This document shows, in pieces, positions 11,993 through 27,222 of a DNA stretch of 64,000 nt (position 1 is the stretch's first letter; every line of letters begins with the position of its first letter). The DNA comes from Saccharum officinarum. Lineage: Eukaryota; Streptophyta; Magnoliopsida; Poales; Poaceae. Location of the stretch: NCBI GenBank assembly GCA_020631735.1, contig CM036223.1, positions 10,764,191 through 10,828,190 of the forward strand, given 5' to 3'. The position numbers and the translations under genes were made by a program. The notes under the pieces were generated by a model that searched no databases, was not told the DNA's origin, and saw only the letters and a list, made by a program, of their open reading frames with translations.

Positions 11993-12065
11993 GGGCCTCC
12001 TTCACTCCATTTCTCCTCACTCAACACACTCGTCGCTTTCCTTTCCTCCATTGTGAGCTGCTTGA

Positions 12066-13194
<1,129 letters not shown>

Positions 13195-13840
13195 ATGATC
13201 TATCTCTATCGCCGACGCCGCGCCGCCCTCCCCATGCATCCCTCGGTCACATAAGCATGTGTTGCTCTGCCTCGATCGTGTAGTCCTCTGCATATGCTTT
13301 CTAGTTTCTCCCTGCTGTATTCATGCCAATGCCCAATTTATACGTAGCAGGGAGGGGGTGAAAATAAAATTAAGCTTAACCTGGCCAGTGATTTTCCAAG
13401 GGAATTACTGTATTAATTATTTTTCAAAACATGGTATAGCCGCAGATGCTTATATACATATACGCACACTTATCATTACAAATGTGCGTGTGCACCCTAC
13501 TTTGGAAGGCTAGACCGGCGGATCTTGAGATTGACAAATGTGAGGAGAGCACCCATGCTAATATGATACTAAAAATGGCTTAACTGGAGGTGAAGAATGA
13601 TTTTGATTATAGTGCACTGTCCATTCATTTGTTAGTGGTTGTTAAACCATGCATTGGAGCCAAACAAAAGAAAAGGAAAAAAACAACACGAGGAAACAAA
13701 GAACACACAAATCTCCAGGCGATTGCCTTAGAAACAAGTCTACATTCTTGCTTACAGTAAAAGCAGCCGAAAAGGTTTACTGGAGAAGCAATATATGAGT
13801 ATTAATATATTGCTTGTCCCGAAAACAACCTTCTCTTTTC
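13195..13840. other. OPR 3' flank, copy 1
   Basis: This holds the OPR 3' untranslated region and intergenic AT-rich DNA. No other gene or recognisable element was seen. Confidence 0.5.
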
Positions 13841-14117
13841 GGCCTTGTTTAGATACCCAAATTCACCCCCAAATTCCACTATGTAAAAAGAAGATTCCTC
13901 ATCACATCAAAATATCGGCATATATATGGAGTACTAAATGTAGATGAAATAAAAAAACTAATTGCACAGTTTTGTTGTACTTTGCGAGACGAATATTTTA
14001 AGCCTAATTAATCAATGTTTGGACAATTATTACCAAATAAAAAACAAAATTGCTACAGTGTGACGGGACACTTACTATACAAACTTTGCCTCCAAAGTTT
14101 AAAATCTAAACAAGGCC
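13841..14117. mobile_element. 277-bp Tourist/PIF-Harbinger-like MITE, copy 1
   Basis: Terminal inverted repeats GGCCTTGTTTAGAT and ATCTAAACAAGGCC bound the element. A 3-bp target duplication TTC flanks it at 13838-13840 and 14118-14120. The interior has the usual 'gagacgaat' segment of this very common grass family. The second copy is 26946-27222. Confidence 0.88.
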
Positions 14118-14213
14118 TTCAAAGGATATCTGGTGTTCATTAGAGCAATTCCAAGAGATTTTGTATACCCTTCCTAATTGCTAGGAAAATAAAGAGATTT
14201 TGTATACCCTTCC

Positions 14214-14576
14214 GAGCATCTCCAAGAGTTTGTCAAATCAACTTGGCATCCATCTATTTTTGGCAAAACAAAAAAAATTGTGCTCCAACAGTTTGGCATC
14301 CAACTTGGCAAATTTTAGCAATTTGGCAAATCTTCCCCCTCCACGCGCATATTTGCGCGCTGAGCGCGAGCGCGCATCCGGCTTCATGTGTAAATTTAAG
14401 CGGGGCTCTTCGTTTCTTAACAGGGCTCTTCGTTCGCTTAGCGGACATCTTCTTATTTTACCAAGTCCAAATGGCAAACTCTTGGAGAGAGTCTATTTTT
14501 TCACTTGCCATATATTTTAGCGAGTTGCCAAATCATGATATTTGCCAAGTGAATTTTGGCAAACTCTTGGAGATGC
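14214..14576. mobile_element. MITE with GAGCATCTCCAAGAG ends, copy 1
   Basis: The inverted ends are GAGCATCTCCAAGAGTTTG and its complement near 14558-14576. The interior is rich in 'ttggcaa' and 'tttggcatcc' units. Just upstream, at about 14155-14213, a 39-bp phrase containing 'gagattttgtataccc' is repeated. The superfamily is not assigned. Copy 2: about 27319-27681. Confidence 0.65.
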
Positions 14577-15510
14577 ATTGCTATGAAAATAAAGATTTTG
14601 ATGAAAACTGCCCTTCAATAGTTTTTTTAAATGGTTATCCAAATATAGCCATATTTATTCTAGATTTCTCGCTAGCCAAAAATAGAAAACGAGAATGACT
14701 CTCTACTCTCTAGAGTGCGCAGGAGAAAACTGTTGGAGAGTGGAAAGATATAGAAAACGATTTTTATGCAAATGACTCTTCAAATAATGATTTAAAGAAT
14801 GAGATTTAGCACGACTCTTGAAGATGCTCTTAGCTAGCAAAAAGCAAAGCAAGAGTGCAAAGTTCTTCGCACAAAGACCCAACACAAAACTGGGTTGGTT
14901 GCTGCCTTTCAGGCAGAGAAATAACATCTCCACCTCAATCTTCTTCAACCTACTACAACTACGAGACCATAAGAAATGGGAACCAATTCACACTCCTTTT
15001 TTCCCCTTCAAAGTCCAAACTAGGTGGCCAGTTTTTTCCTCCACCAACTCAGTTTATTTTTTCCAAACAGAAAAAAGGTGCTGGAACTTGGAAGCATCAG
15101 GGAACAGAGCAAAATTCGAAAAGCAGAAGAAAAGAAAGAAAGAAAGAAATCAGCTGAGGAAATGGGCCACATGGACACACATATGTTGTCAGTGCTTCTT
15201 GGCACGTTCTGGCGATATCAAGCCCAGGACGCTAAATGATCTTGCTGGTGGCCCAGTTACAAAATGGCCCGGCTACTGCCTAAACAAAATAAGGCCCATT
15301 TTCAGCTTTCTTTGTCCACGAAAAATGGTGCCTGCGTTGGGCAATTTGATTGATGATGGATACCATTACAGGGCAATCATGATCCAGAGATACTGAAACC
15401 TAGAACAACAAGAAGGAATCGCATCTAGTGCTTTCCGACCTTAAAATCTTGTATCAATGAAGAGAAAGATACAAAACTCAGAGGACACTCTTTCAAACCC
15501 GTATATTGTG
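14577..15510. other. Non-coding stretch, copy 1
   Basis: AT-rich DNA with homopolymer runs. Open frames of up to 192 codons here have low-complexity Lys/Ser/Phe composition, overlap in several frames and show no domain, so they are not called as genes. Confidence 0.5.
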
Positions 15511-15729
15511 AACTGAGTGTAGCTTAGATGATTAGCTTTCTTGTGTGGTGGAACCTGTTCACCCGAGTTTAAGTCATGGGTGCTCACACTTTCCTAAATT
15601 TGTTTCAGAATTTGGCGACGTTAGTTGTTCTTTTAGCGGTTGATGTCGTGCTTGTCGACAGCAAGGTGTGTCAATGGCCTCAGAAGTGCGTGGTCAACAT
15701 ATTATTATTAGGTGTGTACTTTTTGTAAT
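15511..15729 (+). mobile_element. Possible tRNA-derived SINE, copy 1
   Basis: The start resembles a tRNA-type RNA polymerase III promoter: an A-box-like TAGCTTAGATGATTAG near 15519-15534 and a B-box-like GAGTTTAAGTC near 15565. The 3' end is a T-rich stretch near 15720. Plant Au-type SINEs have this plan, but no target duplication was found. Copy 2 lies at about 28616-28834. Confidence 0.4.
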
Positions 15730-16626
15730 GTAGCCCCTATGTATACATAGCATATCAATTTAGGACTGAATCCACTAACTTATCCCTTGACATGTACCTT
15801 GGCCATCTACAACCCAACGCCTCAATGCAAAATCCAGTGCTACCACCATCTTCTTTGTAGGCGCCATCACTGCATGCTCTCCACCTGAACCCTAGGCTAA
15901 ATCTTTGTAAGCCCATGCACCCCCAAGTACCTACTATAATGTCGGCCATGAGTTCTTGTTCCTTGCACCCACTTGCGTCACCTCCATTTTGGATCCACCG
16001 AGGTTCTCAAGTATGGGATGATAAGTAGGCTACCCCTTGTCCCTTGTATAAATGCTACGGCGACGATGTCATTAAGCCCACATGCGGTACATAGTTCCTC
16101 TCAAGTTCGACGACATATTTTCTTCAAGTGCTGCCTCTATGAGAGAAATGTAAGTCTTCTTCAATTAATGTCACATTTTTTGCAGAGTGTGTGTGCCGCA
16201 CACAGATAAACCACAACAACTTGGGCTGGGTGGTCTTTGTTGGCATTAAAAAATGATTAATTTCAATGATTACTTCATTTTAGGTGGCACTAACTTGCCC
16301 TTTCTACTTGTTTGCTGACAAAAGTATCAAAAGTGGCTACTGCAAAGTGGGTACAATGTATATTTAGTTAGAAGGATGGACCTTGTTGTTTCTGAGATTC
16401 CAGCTCGAGGAATCGACCAACAAATCAGCCAAGGAGGCTCATTGCTGCTTCACGTTGGTCGCTGCCTCCTTTATCGCGCATCCGACAACCGATGATCACC
16501 GCTAACGATCTTTGTGCCCGTCGACCCCTCCTCTTTCCCACAGGCAACACACTCAAGGGGATATGGGAATGGTTGTGTGAGGGGAGGGTACAATGACCTT
16601 TCTCCAATTTGTTTCCCAAATACACT
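15730..16626. other. Non-coding stretch, copy 1
   Basis: No supported gene, RNA or element. Short open frames occur on both strands without recognisable domains. Confidence 0.5.
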
Positions 16627-17057
16627 TGTCGACGCGGGACCGACAGGGTTCCTCAGCGATATGACTGCGAGTCGTGGGCCTTGGCCTGGCCCACGGACCG
16701 GAGCAAGAAGAGGTGCAGCATCCGCTACACTGAGTCCGAGTAGAATAGGCCAGACTAGCCGGACTCCTACAGGAAAGTAACTTCTGTGTTTAGTTCAGGA
16801 CACATTCTTTGGATCCGACTAGGATTGTAACCGCACCGCAGCCTTCTCTATTGATATAAAGAGAGGGCGTGGGGACCCTTGTAAAAGGAGACGATAGAAC
16901 ACAATCAATCCAACGCAAAGACTAACGCCGACTGGACGTAAAGGTTATTACTCAATCATGATCGAGGGCCCGAACCAGTATAAATCGATTGTCTCTGTGT
17001 CCGTCAAGTTTCAGTATACGCTGAAGTCCGAACAACTGTCTCAGGTACCCCGTGACA
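16627..17057 (+). repeat. LTR-like segment, copy 1
   Basis: The segment begins TGTC and ends GACA. It contains a TATA-like 'gatataaagagag' near 16853 and the style of a Gypsy LTR leader (cgcaaagactaac, then a run to 'ccccgtgaca'). The flanks (acact and ggcta) do not match, so this may be only part of an LTR or a misjudged start. Copy 2: 29732-30162. Confidence 0.4.
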
Positions 17058-17190
17058 GGCTATCGGTAGTAAAACATCGATAACACCTTGACCACGTGCC
17101 TCTAATAAGGTGGCATCCTTCCACGGTGGCAGTTCCCTCTTCCTGTATGCGGCAGAGTCCTCGGTGACAATGATATGGCCGGATGGCAGC

Positions 17191-18395
17191 CAGTGGCGGA
17201 GCCACAGGGTATGCCGGGTATGCCCCGACATACCCTATTTGACCCGCATGTGTGCAATATAATATACGTATTATACACATCTGTATTTATAAAAGAAAAA
17301 AAACTACCTGGATGGCTGGATCACCGATCACGCTAGAAGGCCCACAAAGCGGCCCACGAAGCAAGGTTCGTTAGACCTCAGTACGTGCACGGTACACACG
17401 TGTTTCACTTTTGGCTTTTCGTATTATAATCATGGTCCGTCCGTGGATCGGGGCTGAGGAGTCACGACGCTGCCGCCCTGACGCCGACGCCGACGCCGAC
17501 GCGGTGAGGCGTGACGGACGGTGACGCCCTGGTCCTGCCGTCCTGGTGGCCGGTGCCCTCTGCCCTGCTGCCCTAGTGCCTTCCAGTCTCCGATCACTCG
17601 TCTTTGCATGGCCGCGCAGTCACGTAGGCTCACCGCGCTATTTCTGTTAGGTAAAATTTAATCTTCTGCTCTTCATCTTTGTATAGAAAATTATGTCCAA
17701 TTTCATAGCTATTTGCTAACATCACAAATAACAAATTATTAATATCTACGTAGTTATGAAGAGAAACTTGGATAATTGCATCTCTTTTCCATAAGCATGC
17801 AACCAAAAAAAAAGGCGCGCAATAGCTGCTACTGCTTCTAATCATTCCCCTAATCCGATTGAACCTGCGGTGGTAGAGCAGACTCACGAGAGTGTATGAT
17901 ATGGTTTACCAGCTCCTCAAATTGGTATTCCTTCTACCTGTGGCAATGGCAAGTGTTCAAAAGGATATTTTCTGCACCGGTTTTAGTGAATACAAAGTTA
18001 AGAAATAAGATGAGAGATAGTCTTTGGATAATTGTCTTGTCATTTTTATTGAGCGGGATATTTTCTTTGAAATTGATGAAGATGATATCAAGATATTTAT
18101 GTCCCTTCAAAAGCGTCGAATAAAATAGTCAGAAAAATAGTATAGTAAGTCTCTGATACTCTTTTATGCCTATATTTCCATTATTGGTTTGACTTTTGAA
18201 CTATTTATACTATATTTAGTGGATGATTTCAACTTAATCCATGAATTTAAGTCTTATTGTGTTACTTAGTGCGCATATACTGAATCACGTGTCAATTTTA
18301 CAATTATTACCAAATTACTAAAATAGATTTACTAAATTGTATATGAAATTTTTTTGTGCGGCATACCCTTCCACAAAATCCTAGATTCGCCACTG
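17191..18395. mobile_element. 1.2-kb non-autonomous hAT element, copy 1
   Basis: The ends are CAGTGGCGGAGCC and GATTCGCCACTG. The element is flanked by a perfect 8-bp target duplication ATGGCAGC at 17183-17190 and 18396-18403, diagnostic of the hAT superfamily. The interior includes 'cataccct' motifs near both ends and no transposase. Copy 2 is 30296-31499 with the same duplication. Confidence 0.92.
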
Positions 18396-18403
18396 ATGGC
18401 AGC

Positions 18404-18931
18404 TATGGTACCGGTATAGATCCTCCATCAGATGTGCAAAAAAAAAAGTAGATGGACCTAGGTGGAAGGTGAAAAAAGTTTAAGAATGCACACCACAATT
18501 TATTCAAAAATAAATTTGCCAGAGTGTATCAGATGGCTCAACAAAACTTGCACGCATTGTACCCCTGGTACTGAATAGGTAGTATATGGTAGTAGCAGGT
18601 AGTAGGTACAGTGCGAATTAGTTTTTTTTTTGAGGGGATGCAGTGCGAATTAGGTGAACCAGGAAGTTGCGACAAGTGTTCGAGTAAAATGTTGTGCTGC
18701 TTAGGAGTATATTATTACCGCCTTGCGGGGGTACAAAATTAAGACATGTGCGTAGTATAATAGGCCTGTGAACGAAGAGAGAAACAATAAATGTGTTGCA
18801 CAAATGATATGTTGGCCGGGCCCTACATGCATGCTATGTGAACCACGTGGACGCGCGCAAAAGATAATAAAGGGCTACCTTGACCCGGCCCGGCCCAGCC
18901 ACTAGTTTGCGCGCGCGACAGAAAAGATATG
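18404..18931. other. Non-coding stretch, copy 1
   Basis: No gene found. A short phrase 'cagtgcgaattag' is repeated around 18610-18653. Confidence 0.5.
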
Positions 18932-19175
18932 CTCCCTCCGTCTTGGAAAAAAACATATAAATCTGGGTTCTGAGGATAAGTTTGACTAAGTTTATAGATG
19001 ATATTATCTACATTTTAATCTCTAATTAGGTTTATTATAAAACTATATTTCATAACTAATTCAATTATACTCATTACACATTATAAACATCAATATGTTC
19101 TATTTGTATTTAATCAAAGTTAAGAATCTTTGACTCCTCGGAAGCGAGGGTTACATTTTTTTTTTGGGACGGAGG
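18932..19175. mobile_element. Stowaway-like MITE, copy 1
   Basis: The inverted ends CTCCCTCCGTC and GACGGAGG are the Stowaway (Tc1/Mariner-derived) signature. The interior is AT-rich. Copy 2 is 32036-32280. Confidence 0.75.
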
Positions 19176-20116
19176 TAATACTAGTACGTAAGACAGCAAC
19201 AAATAACAAGAAGCACAGTCGGTGGGTCCCTATATAAAAAACCAACTTGGCGACACGCATTATTGATGAACATAACATACATACGGAGAGGAGTAGTTAT
19301 CAGTGTGCTCAACGACCGCGGAAACGTTCGTTCTTTATTTGGGCCTCCGTTAACCATTGGCTCGGCCACCCTTGGAAACGCCCGCAGCCCACCCACACGG
19401 AAGCACCATCGTTTCTGTAGTCAATTCCGTTGGCATTTTTCTTTCTCCCAGTTTTTCTTGTAAGCATAAATAAAAAATAAAACATAAAATAATAAATACA
19501 ATATTATAGGGTTTTGAACTCCTAACTTTGTCCTAATAAATAAATATTTCCATCACTAAATTGTATTGTTGATGTAGTTTCGATCAGAAATAAAATTTAT
19601 TTTCATCAAAATCTAGCTAGATCAGCCGATTTTAACTCATAATGTAACCATGAATTGAAATGTTGACAGTTTATTATCCAATCTATCTATAATCTAAATA
19701 AATGTATCTTCAAGTTGTACGAATAAACCAACAAATCCTCGACAAGCCCGGACACACCAATCGTCGACACAATGACAACTAACTCCTACAAAAATTAGTA
19801 CCTATTTCTACACGTCCACGGTGAAAATTAAGAAGCTCAATATTTAACTCTACCAATACTACATGGATAGTATGGATGTTATTTTCATCATAAATAAATT
19901 ATAGCTTCTTAATTTTTATAGAAACGGTAAAACATAAACAAATATATGTGTAATGTCCCGTCTTAATTTGTTTTCTATTAACATTTGATAGCTTTTTTTT
20001 ATTCCGTTGCAGCGCAAACGTTATTTTTGCTAGTTATTATTATGAATAATAATATATGAATATACATGGCGAGAGCTAGCACAAAGGTCGTCGTCGTCGA
20101 CCATGTCTGCCCCGTC
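19176..20116. other. AT-rich upstream region of the MMT-like exon, copy 1
   Basis: No gene found. AT-rich with many TAAATA motifs. Counterpart in copy 2: about 32281-33222. Confidence 0.5.
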
Positions 20117-20124
20117 TATAAAAG
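20117..20124 (+). promoter_or_regulatory. TATA box of MMT-like exon, copy 1
   Basis: TATAAAAG lies 191 bp upstream of the ATG at 20308. The same box lies at 33223-33230 in copy 2. Confidence 0.6.
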
Positions 20125-20307
20125 TCACCAGCCACAGCCATATGATACATTGGCAGTACTGCAGCACCGGCGGGGAAGCAGATAAGGCAAGGCTAGGTAC
20201 GACGACGACCTTTAGATATAGCTACCTCGCCGGCCGGCCTCGTCCATCCTAAACCGACGGGCGGCGCTACATATCCACACCACACGGTGATCTCTATCGA
20301 TCGATCG

Positions 20308-20612
20308 ATGGGCAGCGTGGGCGTGGTGGAGGCGGATGACATGAGCAGCGTCGTCAATGAGTTCCTGCAGCGGTGCGAGCCCTCCGGCGACGCCGCCTAC
20401 GGCGAGCTCAGGGCGCTGCTGGCGCGCCTCCACGACCCGCCACCAGGCGCGACGCCCGCGTCTTCCTCACCGCGCTCCGCCGCCACCAGCAGCAGCAGAG
20501 CTCGTCGTCGGCCGGCGGCGGCGGCGGCGACCGAACACATGAGAACTTCTTCCGGCGCTTCGGCTTCCGCATCCAGGAGCTGCTCCTCCAGGATCCCACC
20601 ACCACTGACATC
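20308..20612 (+). pseudogene. MMT-like first exon, copy 1, cut by assembly gap
   Basis: This is the same exon as 33414-33753 and resembles the first exon of methionine S-methyltransferase (shared PSGDAAYG, ARLHDPATR-like segment, and F-FRI block). Here one C is missing from a C run near 20445 ('gacccgcc' against 'gaccccgcc' in copy 2), which shifts the frame, and the exon runs into the N gap. The missing base is probably a consensus error. Confidence 0.8.
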
Positions 20613-20712
20613 NNNNNNNNNNNNNNNNNNNNNNNNNNNNNNNNNNNNNNNNNNNNNNNNNNNNNNNNNNNNNNNNNNNNNNNNNNNNNNNNNNNNNNNN
20701 NNNNNNNNNNNN
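20613..20712. other. Assembly gap of exactly 100 Ns
   Basis: A block of exactly 100 Ns is the usual placeholder for a scaffold join of unknown size. It lies between the end of copy 1 and the start of copy 2 of the 13-kb segment. Confidence 0.99.
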
Positions 20713-21165
20713 AAACTTGGGCTTTCAAGCGTGCGTGCGTGCGTAACATCCGCCAGCCAACGGTCACCGCCCCATTCCCCGACGCCCATGCTGTGCCACC
20801 ATCACTCTCCCGCACTCCTGACTCTTCGAACAGCATGAAACACGTGCAACATGAAGCATTAAATGCAACATACGTTTGAAACAAATGAAACATCTAAAAA
20901 AATACACTTGCAACACATCTTTAAAAATATATGCAACATCCAGATAGAACACTTGCAACTTGCAACATGAAAACACTTGCTACAACGGAAGACTGGAACA
21001 AATGAATCATTTAGAACATCCTGTTGCAACATATTTGTGAAAACATATGCAGCATCCAGATCAAAACGTTTGCAACATATGTTTAGAAAGGATAAAACAT
21101 TTAGAACAAACTCTTGCAACATGTATCTGAAACACTTGCAACATGTGCAACATCCCCGATCTACT

Positions 21166-22249
21166 TGTTGGGTACCTAAACTAGGGGTACCCAAAAACTC
21201 ATGACTAAAAGGAGCAACCCCCCCAAAAACCACGCCAAGGCTCCGCCCGCGCAGGTACGATGAGCCAAAACCACATACGTATGAAGACGGGACACCCTCG
21301 ACTGCGTTCCGACTCGCACGAGGCCCGCTCGACAGGACGCCTCGACCCCAGGGAAATCTCCGACTCGCACGACCCTGGGTCAAGCCGGTCGACCCTTCCT
21401 CACCCACTTACTTACAGACAAAAGTCAAGGTATTTAATGCAACCGCCAACCACTTCCTACCACGTAGCTACAGCACCGCCAGCATAAAAGTAGTACCAGT
21501 GTCAAATCCCGCTTTTTACTGCCCATCCCGGGATGGGCGGTGAAAACCTATCACTGTACACATCATGCCAGGTACTGTTCCACCATCGATGCCTCCTCGA
21601 GGCATAAGACGACGACCGTCATATCCTAGGATTCCTGGGGCCCGGCCTTATCCATTCTCCGTCGACCCCCCACAGCTACGCCTCGACCCGGCCTCGACTA
21701 ATCGCCGGTCAACAAAGGAACAATGCCTGCACGTCTGCTCGCCACAGGACCTAGGGTCTTTCACCGTCCCATCCCTAACGTCACCATGGTACCCTGGGGA
21801 TGGCCAACGATTCCTGGAGCACGTCGCTACAGCAACCTCCACAACGCTCGTCGAACCTTCACCTTTAAGGCACCGCCCTAGGGTATCGACTCCTCTGTCT
21901 TCACTTGACCCTATAAAAGGGAAGGTCGAGGACTCTCCTAGGGGAAAAAAACGAAGGACGAAAACCACAAGACATTCCTCAGCTTCTAAGATCAACATCT
22001 CAAGCAATATACTTTTTTTCCTTTTCTTGAGACTTGGGACCGTTTCCCTCTCTCACAGCTTGTAACCCCTACGCAAACACTTAGGTGCAAGGAAATACAA
22101 AACTCCCCCCTGCCGCTGGACGTAGGGCCTTCTTTGCCTGAACCAGGATAAAATCCCGTGTATTCTCTTTGCATCACCATTCAGATTAGAGAACACGCAG
22201 CACAAATTCACTCGTCGGCTTAGGACCCTCCCGGGTCCGAACACCGACA
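21166..22249 (+). mobile_element. Solo LTR, probably Ty3/Gypsy, copy 2
   Basis: Same insertion as 8055-9140, with the identical CTACT target duplication (21161-21165 and 22250-22254). The two differ mainly in homopolymer lengths. Confidence 0.88.
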
Positions 22250-24932
22250 CTACTTTTGCAAAATCCATATGAAACAACTACAACATACATCTGAAACATC
22301 TGAAACTTTTGAAACATATAGTTGCAATATAGGGGAGGGGGATCGCCTATGCCGGTCAATTTAGGCCATCGGGGTGAGAGCCGGCAACAAGTGGTGGTGC
22401 GCGAGCAACGCTAGCTTTCAACACCAGTGGCGCGCGTGAGCACCACCGCCACCAGTGCCATCAGCACCGGGCTTGGGTCAGCCAGCCGGGCGGCGCGCAC
22501 GACGGGCAGAGCAAGCACCACCAGCACTAGTGCGTGACGGGAGGGAGTGGGCGGCACACGTGACGGGAGGGAGCGAGAGGCACGCGAGATGGGGCGTGAG
22601 CGACTAGCGGCGGATGGGGCGCACGGCAGCAGCGATGGGAGTGCGCATCCGATGGGACAGCCGCAAAGCGTTGCGACAAGGGATTGGGTGAAGGGATAAG
22701 CATGAGTGATTTTTTTAATAAACTCGCGGGCAGAGCGAGCGACGGGGTAAAAGCGCAAGCAACGACACAATGGGCCTGCAGGAGCGTCCGGCGATTTGCT
22801 CACGTAGGATGTAAGACGCGTGCGTTACCATACAATCGATCAAATCCTTTCTTGTCGCGATCATTACTTATCCAAAAAATATATATAGTTTAATTTTAAT
22901 TTCCTTGTGACAAAAGCAGCCATTCATATCGCTAAAATGCTTGACACTTAAGCTTTGCTAAATCATCATCCTTCGCCAAAATGCGTTTTTCGAAGATACT
23001 ACCAAAGGAAGATTTTAGCAGACGTTTGGATGGTGATTGTGATAGGGATAGGGACACCCTCTAAAGGACAATATTGTATCATATCCATCCATTCTTTACG
23101 CCTCATTTAATTCTAGCCTTTCATCCATTTTCTTTTCCCTCTCCCACTCCCTGTATCCAAACGCTCCATTAATGTTTAATAGGGGTTCTAGTTTCCAACG
23201 TCTTTTTGTTGATATTAAGGACACCAGAGTGTATTAGCGGAAGATAAGGGTGATTTCATTCAGAACTATTCATTTGGATGTAGGTTTTCCCAGTTAAACA
23301 AATCTTGCTCTCGCATCAAAATAACATTCAAAATGCAAGGAAATAAGTGATTCCAAGCTACCATTTTAGGCCGAGTTAAATCTTTTTTAACCAGAAATTA
23401 TGGTATATAAAGCCGTAACACAGGAAACATTTTCTATTAGAAAGGAAAATTATGGGATAAAGCCCTAATCCAAAAGTACCTGCTTGTGAAAAAGCAGCTT
23501 CCGGTCTTCACCTTTTTATTTGGCCTTTTGGAAGTAAAAAAAGTTCGCAAAAGTCCAACTAAAGACACCCTTAACGTCAATTGATGATTTTGTTCGTTAC
23601 ACCTTGCTCCGATTGCTTTTGATTTTGGCCACTGTGGCTGCACCGCAGGAATACACCTGCGTGGCACTCTAGCCCAGTTTAGTTTTCACCTTAAAAACTT
23701 TTTATCCCGTCACATCAAAAACTTAGATATACGCATGAAGCATTAAATGTAGATAAAAAACTAATTACACAGTTTGTATACAAACCACGAGACGAATCTT
23801 TTAAGCATAATTAATCTATCATTAGCCATAATTGGTACAGTAACACACATGTGCTAATGACATATTAATTAGGCTTAATAAATTCGTCTCGCGGTTTTCA
23901 GACTAGTTATATAATTAGTTTTTTATTAATATCCGAAAATCTCTTCTAATAATGACATATTAATTAGGCTTAATAAATTCGTCTCGCGGTTTTCAGACTA
24001 GTTATATAATTAGTTTTTTTATTAATATCCGAAAATCTCTTCTAATATCCTATAAAATATCTAACGTGACATGTACAAACTTTTCCACAACCAACTAAAC
24101 ATGGCCTCTGGTACTGCCGAGCCGCAGCCGAAGCTGCAGTCACCAGACAAGTGTAGGCTCTGCTTTCGATGCGTCCCATTTTTTTTTCTTTACATGAAGA
24201 TATACGGTTGCAAAAAAAAGAAAGAAAGCGGCTCTTTCTCCGTATCATATGCCGCGAATTGAAGGAAGGAACCCTCCCTTTTCTTTTTTTTTGGTGGTGG
24301 CATCGTCAGGGGTGGCGTCACCGTGGAAATTATATATTGTATCATAATTGCAGCTCATGTTCTTGAGCAGCAGTAGACGAATTATATATTACACTAGTGT
24401 TCCCACCTAAATTTTTCATCTCGTCATATCGAATGCTTGATATATGCATGAATCATTAAATATAGATAAAAAACAAATTACACAATTTACATAGAAACCA
24501 CGAGACGAATCTTTTAAATCTAATTAGTCCATGATTAGCCATAATTACTATAGTAACACATGTGCTAATGATGGCTTAATTATGCTTAATAAATTCGTCT
24601 CGCGGTTTCTAGACGAGTTATGTAATTAGTTTTTTATGAGTATCCGAGCCGACGTCTTATAAAATATTCGATGTGACCTAGAAACTTTTAAACAAGTCCT
24701 TTGGTGACGCAGGGTGTTAGTTCGTTGTTGGCACTTTTATCATGTTCATCTGTTGACTGCCAATAGCCGCCGGCTGCTGTCGGCATCCAGTCTTGGCCTT
24801 GAATTGGGAGCAGCTGCCTGCCTTCTTCCTCACTTGTTGCCCTTTTTCCTTTCCTGCTGCATCATCCCATCCATCGACCACCATCTTCTCCTAACCTTTT
24901 GCAGAGTAGAGTGTGGTCGATGATCACTGTGC

Positions 24933-26299
<1,367 letters not shown>

Positions 26300-26945
26300 A
26301 TGATCTATCTCTATCGCCGACGCCGCGCCGCCCTCCCCATGCATCCCTCGGTCACATAAGCATGTGTTGCTCTGCCTCGATCGTGTAGTCCTCTGCATAT
26401 GCTTTCTAGTTTCTCCCTGCTGTATTCATGCCAATGCCCAATTTATACGTAGCAGGGAGGGGGTGAAAATAAAATTAAGCTTAACCTGGCCAGTGATTTT
26501 CCAAGGGAATTACTGTATTAATTATTTTTCAAAACATGGTATAGCCGCAGATGCTTATATACATATACGCACACTTATCATTACAAATGTGCGTGTGCAC
26601 CCTACTTTGGAAGGCTAGACCGGCGGATCTTGAGATTGACAAATGTGAGGAGAGCACCCATGCTAATATGATACTAAAAATGGCTTAACTGGAGGTGAAG
26701 AATGATTTTGATTATAGTGCACTGTCCATTCATTTGTTAGTGGTTGTTAAACCATGCATTGGAGCCAAACAAAAGAAAAGGAAAAAAACAACACGAGGAA
26801 ACAAAGAACACACAAATCTCCAGGCGATTGCCTTAGAAACAAGTCTACATTCTTGCTTACAGTAAAAGCAGCCGAAAAGGTTTACTGGAGAAGCAATATA
26901 TGAGTATTAATATATTGCTTGTCCCGAAAACAACCTTCTCTTTTC

Positions 26946-27222
26946 GGCCTTGTTTAGATACCCAAATTCACCCCCAAATTCCACTATGTAAAAAGAAGAT
27001 TCCTCATCACATCAAAATATCGGCATATATATGGAGTACTAAATGTAGATGAAATAAAAAAACTAATTGCACAGTTTTGTTGTACTTTGCGAGACGAATA
27101 TTTTAAGCCTAATTAATCAATGTTTGGACAATTATTACCAAATAAAAAACAAAATTGCTACAGTGTGACGGGACACTTACTATACAAACTTTGCCTCCAA
27201 AGTTTGAAATCTAAACAAGGCC
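26946..27222. mobile_element. Tourist/PIF-Harbinger-like MITE, copy 2
   Basis: Same insertion as 13841-14117 with the TTC duplication. It differs by one base near its right end (tttgaaatc against tttaaaatc). Confidence 0.88.

Noticed and set aside
14818..15396. 192-codon open frame (and copy at 27923-28501)
   Set aside because: It has low-complexity Lys/Arg/Phe composition, three overlapping frames are open, there is no domain, and its flanks are repetitive.
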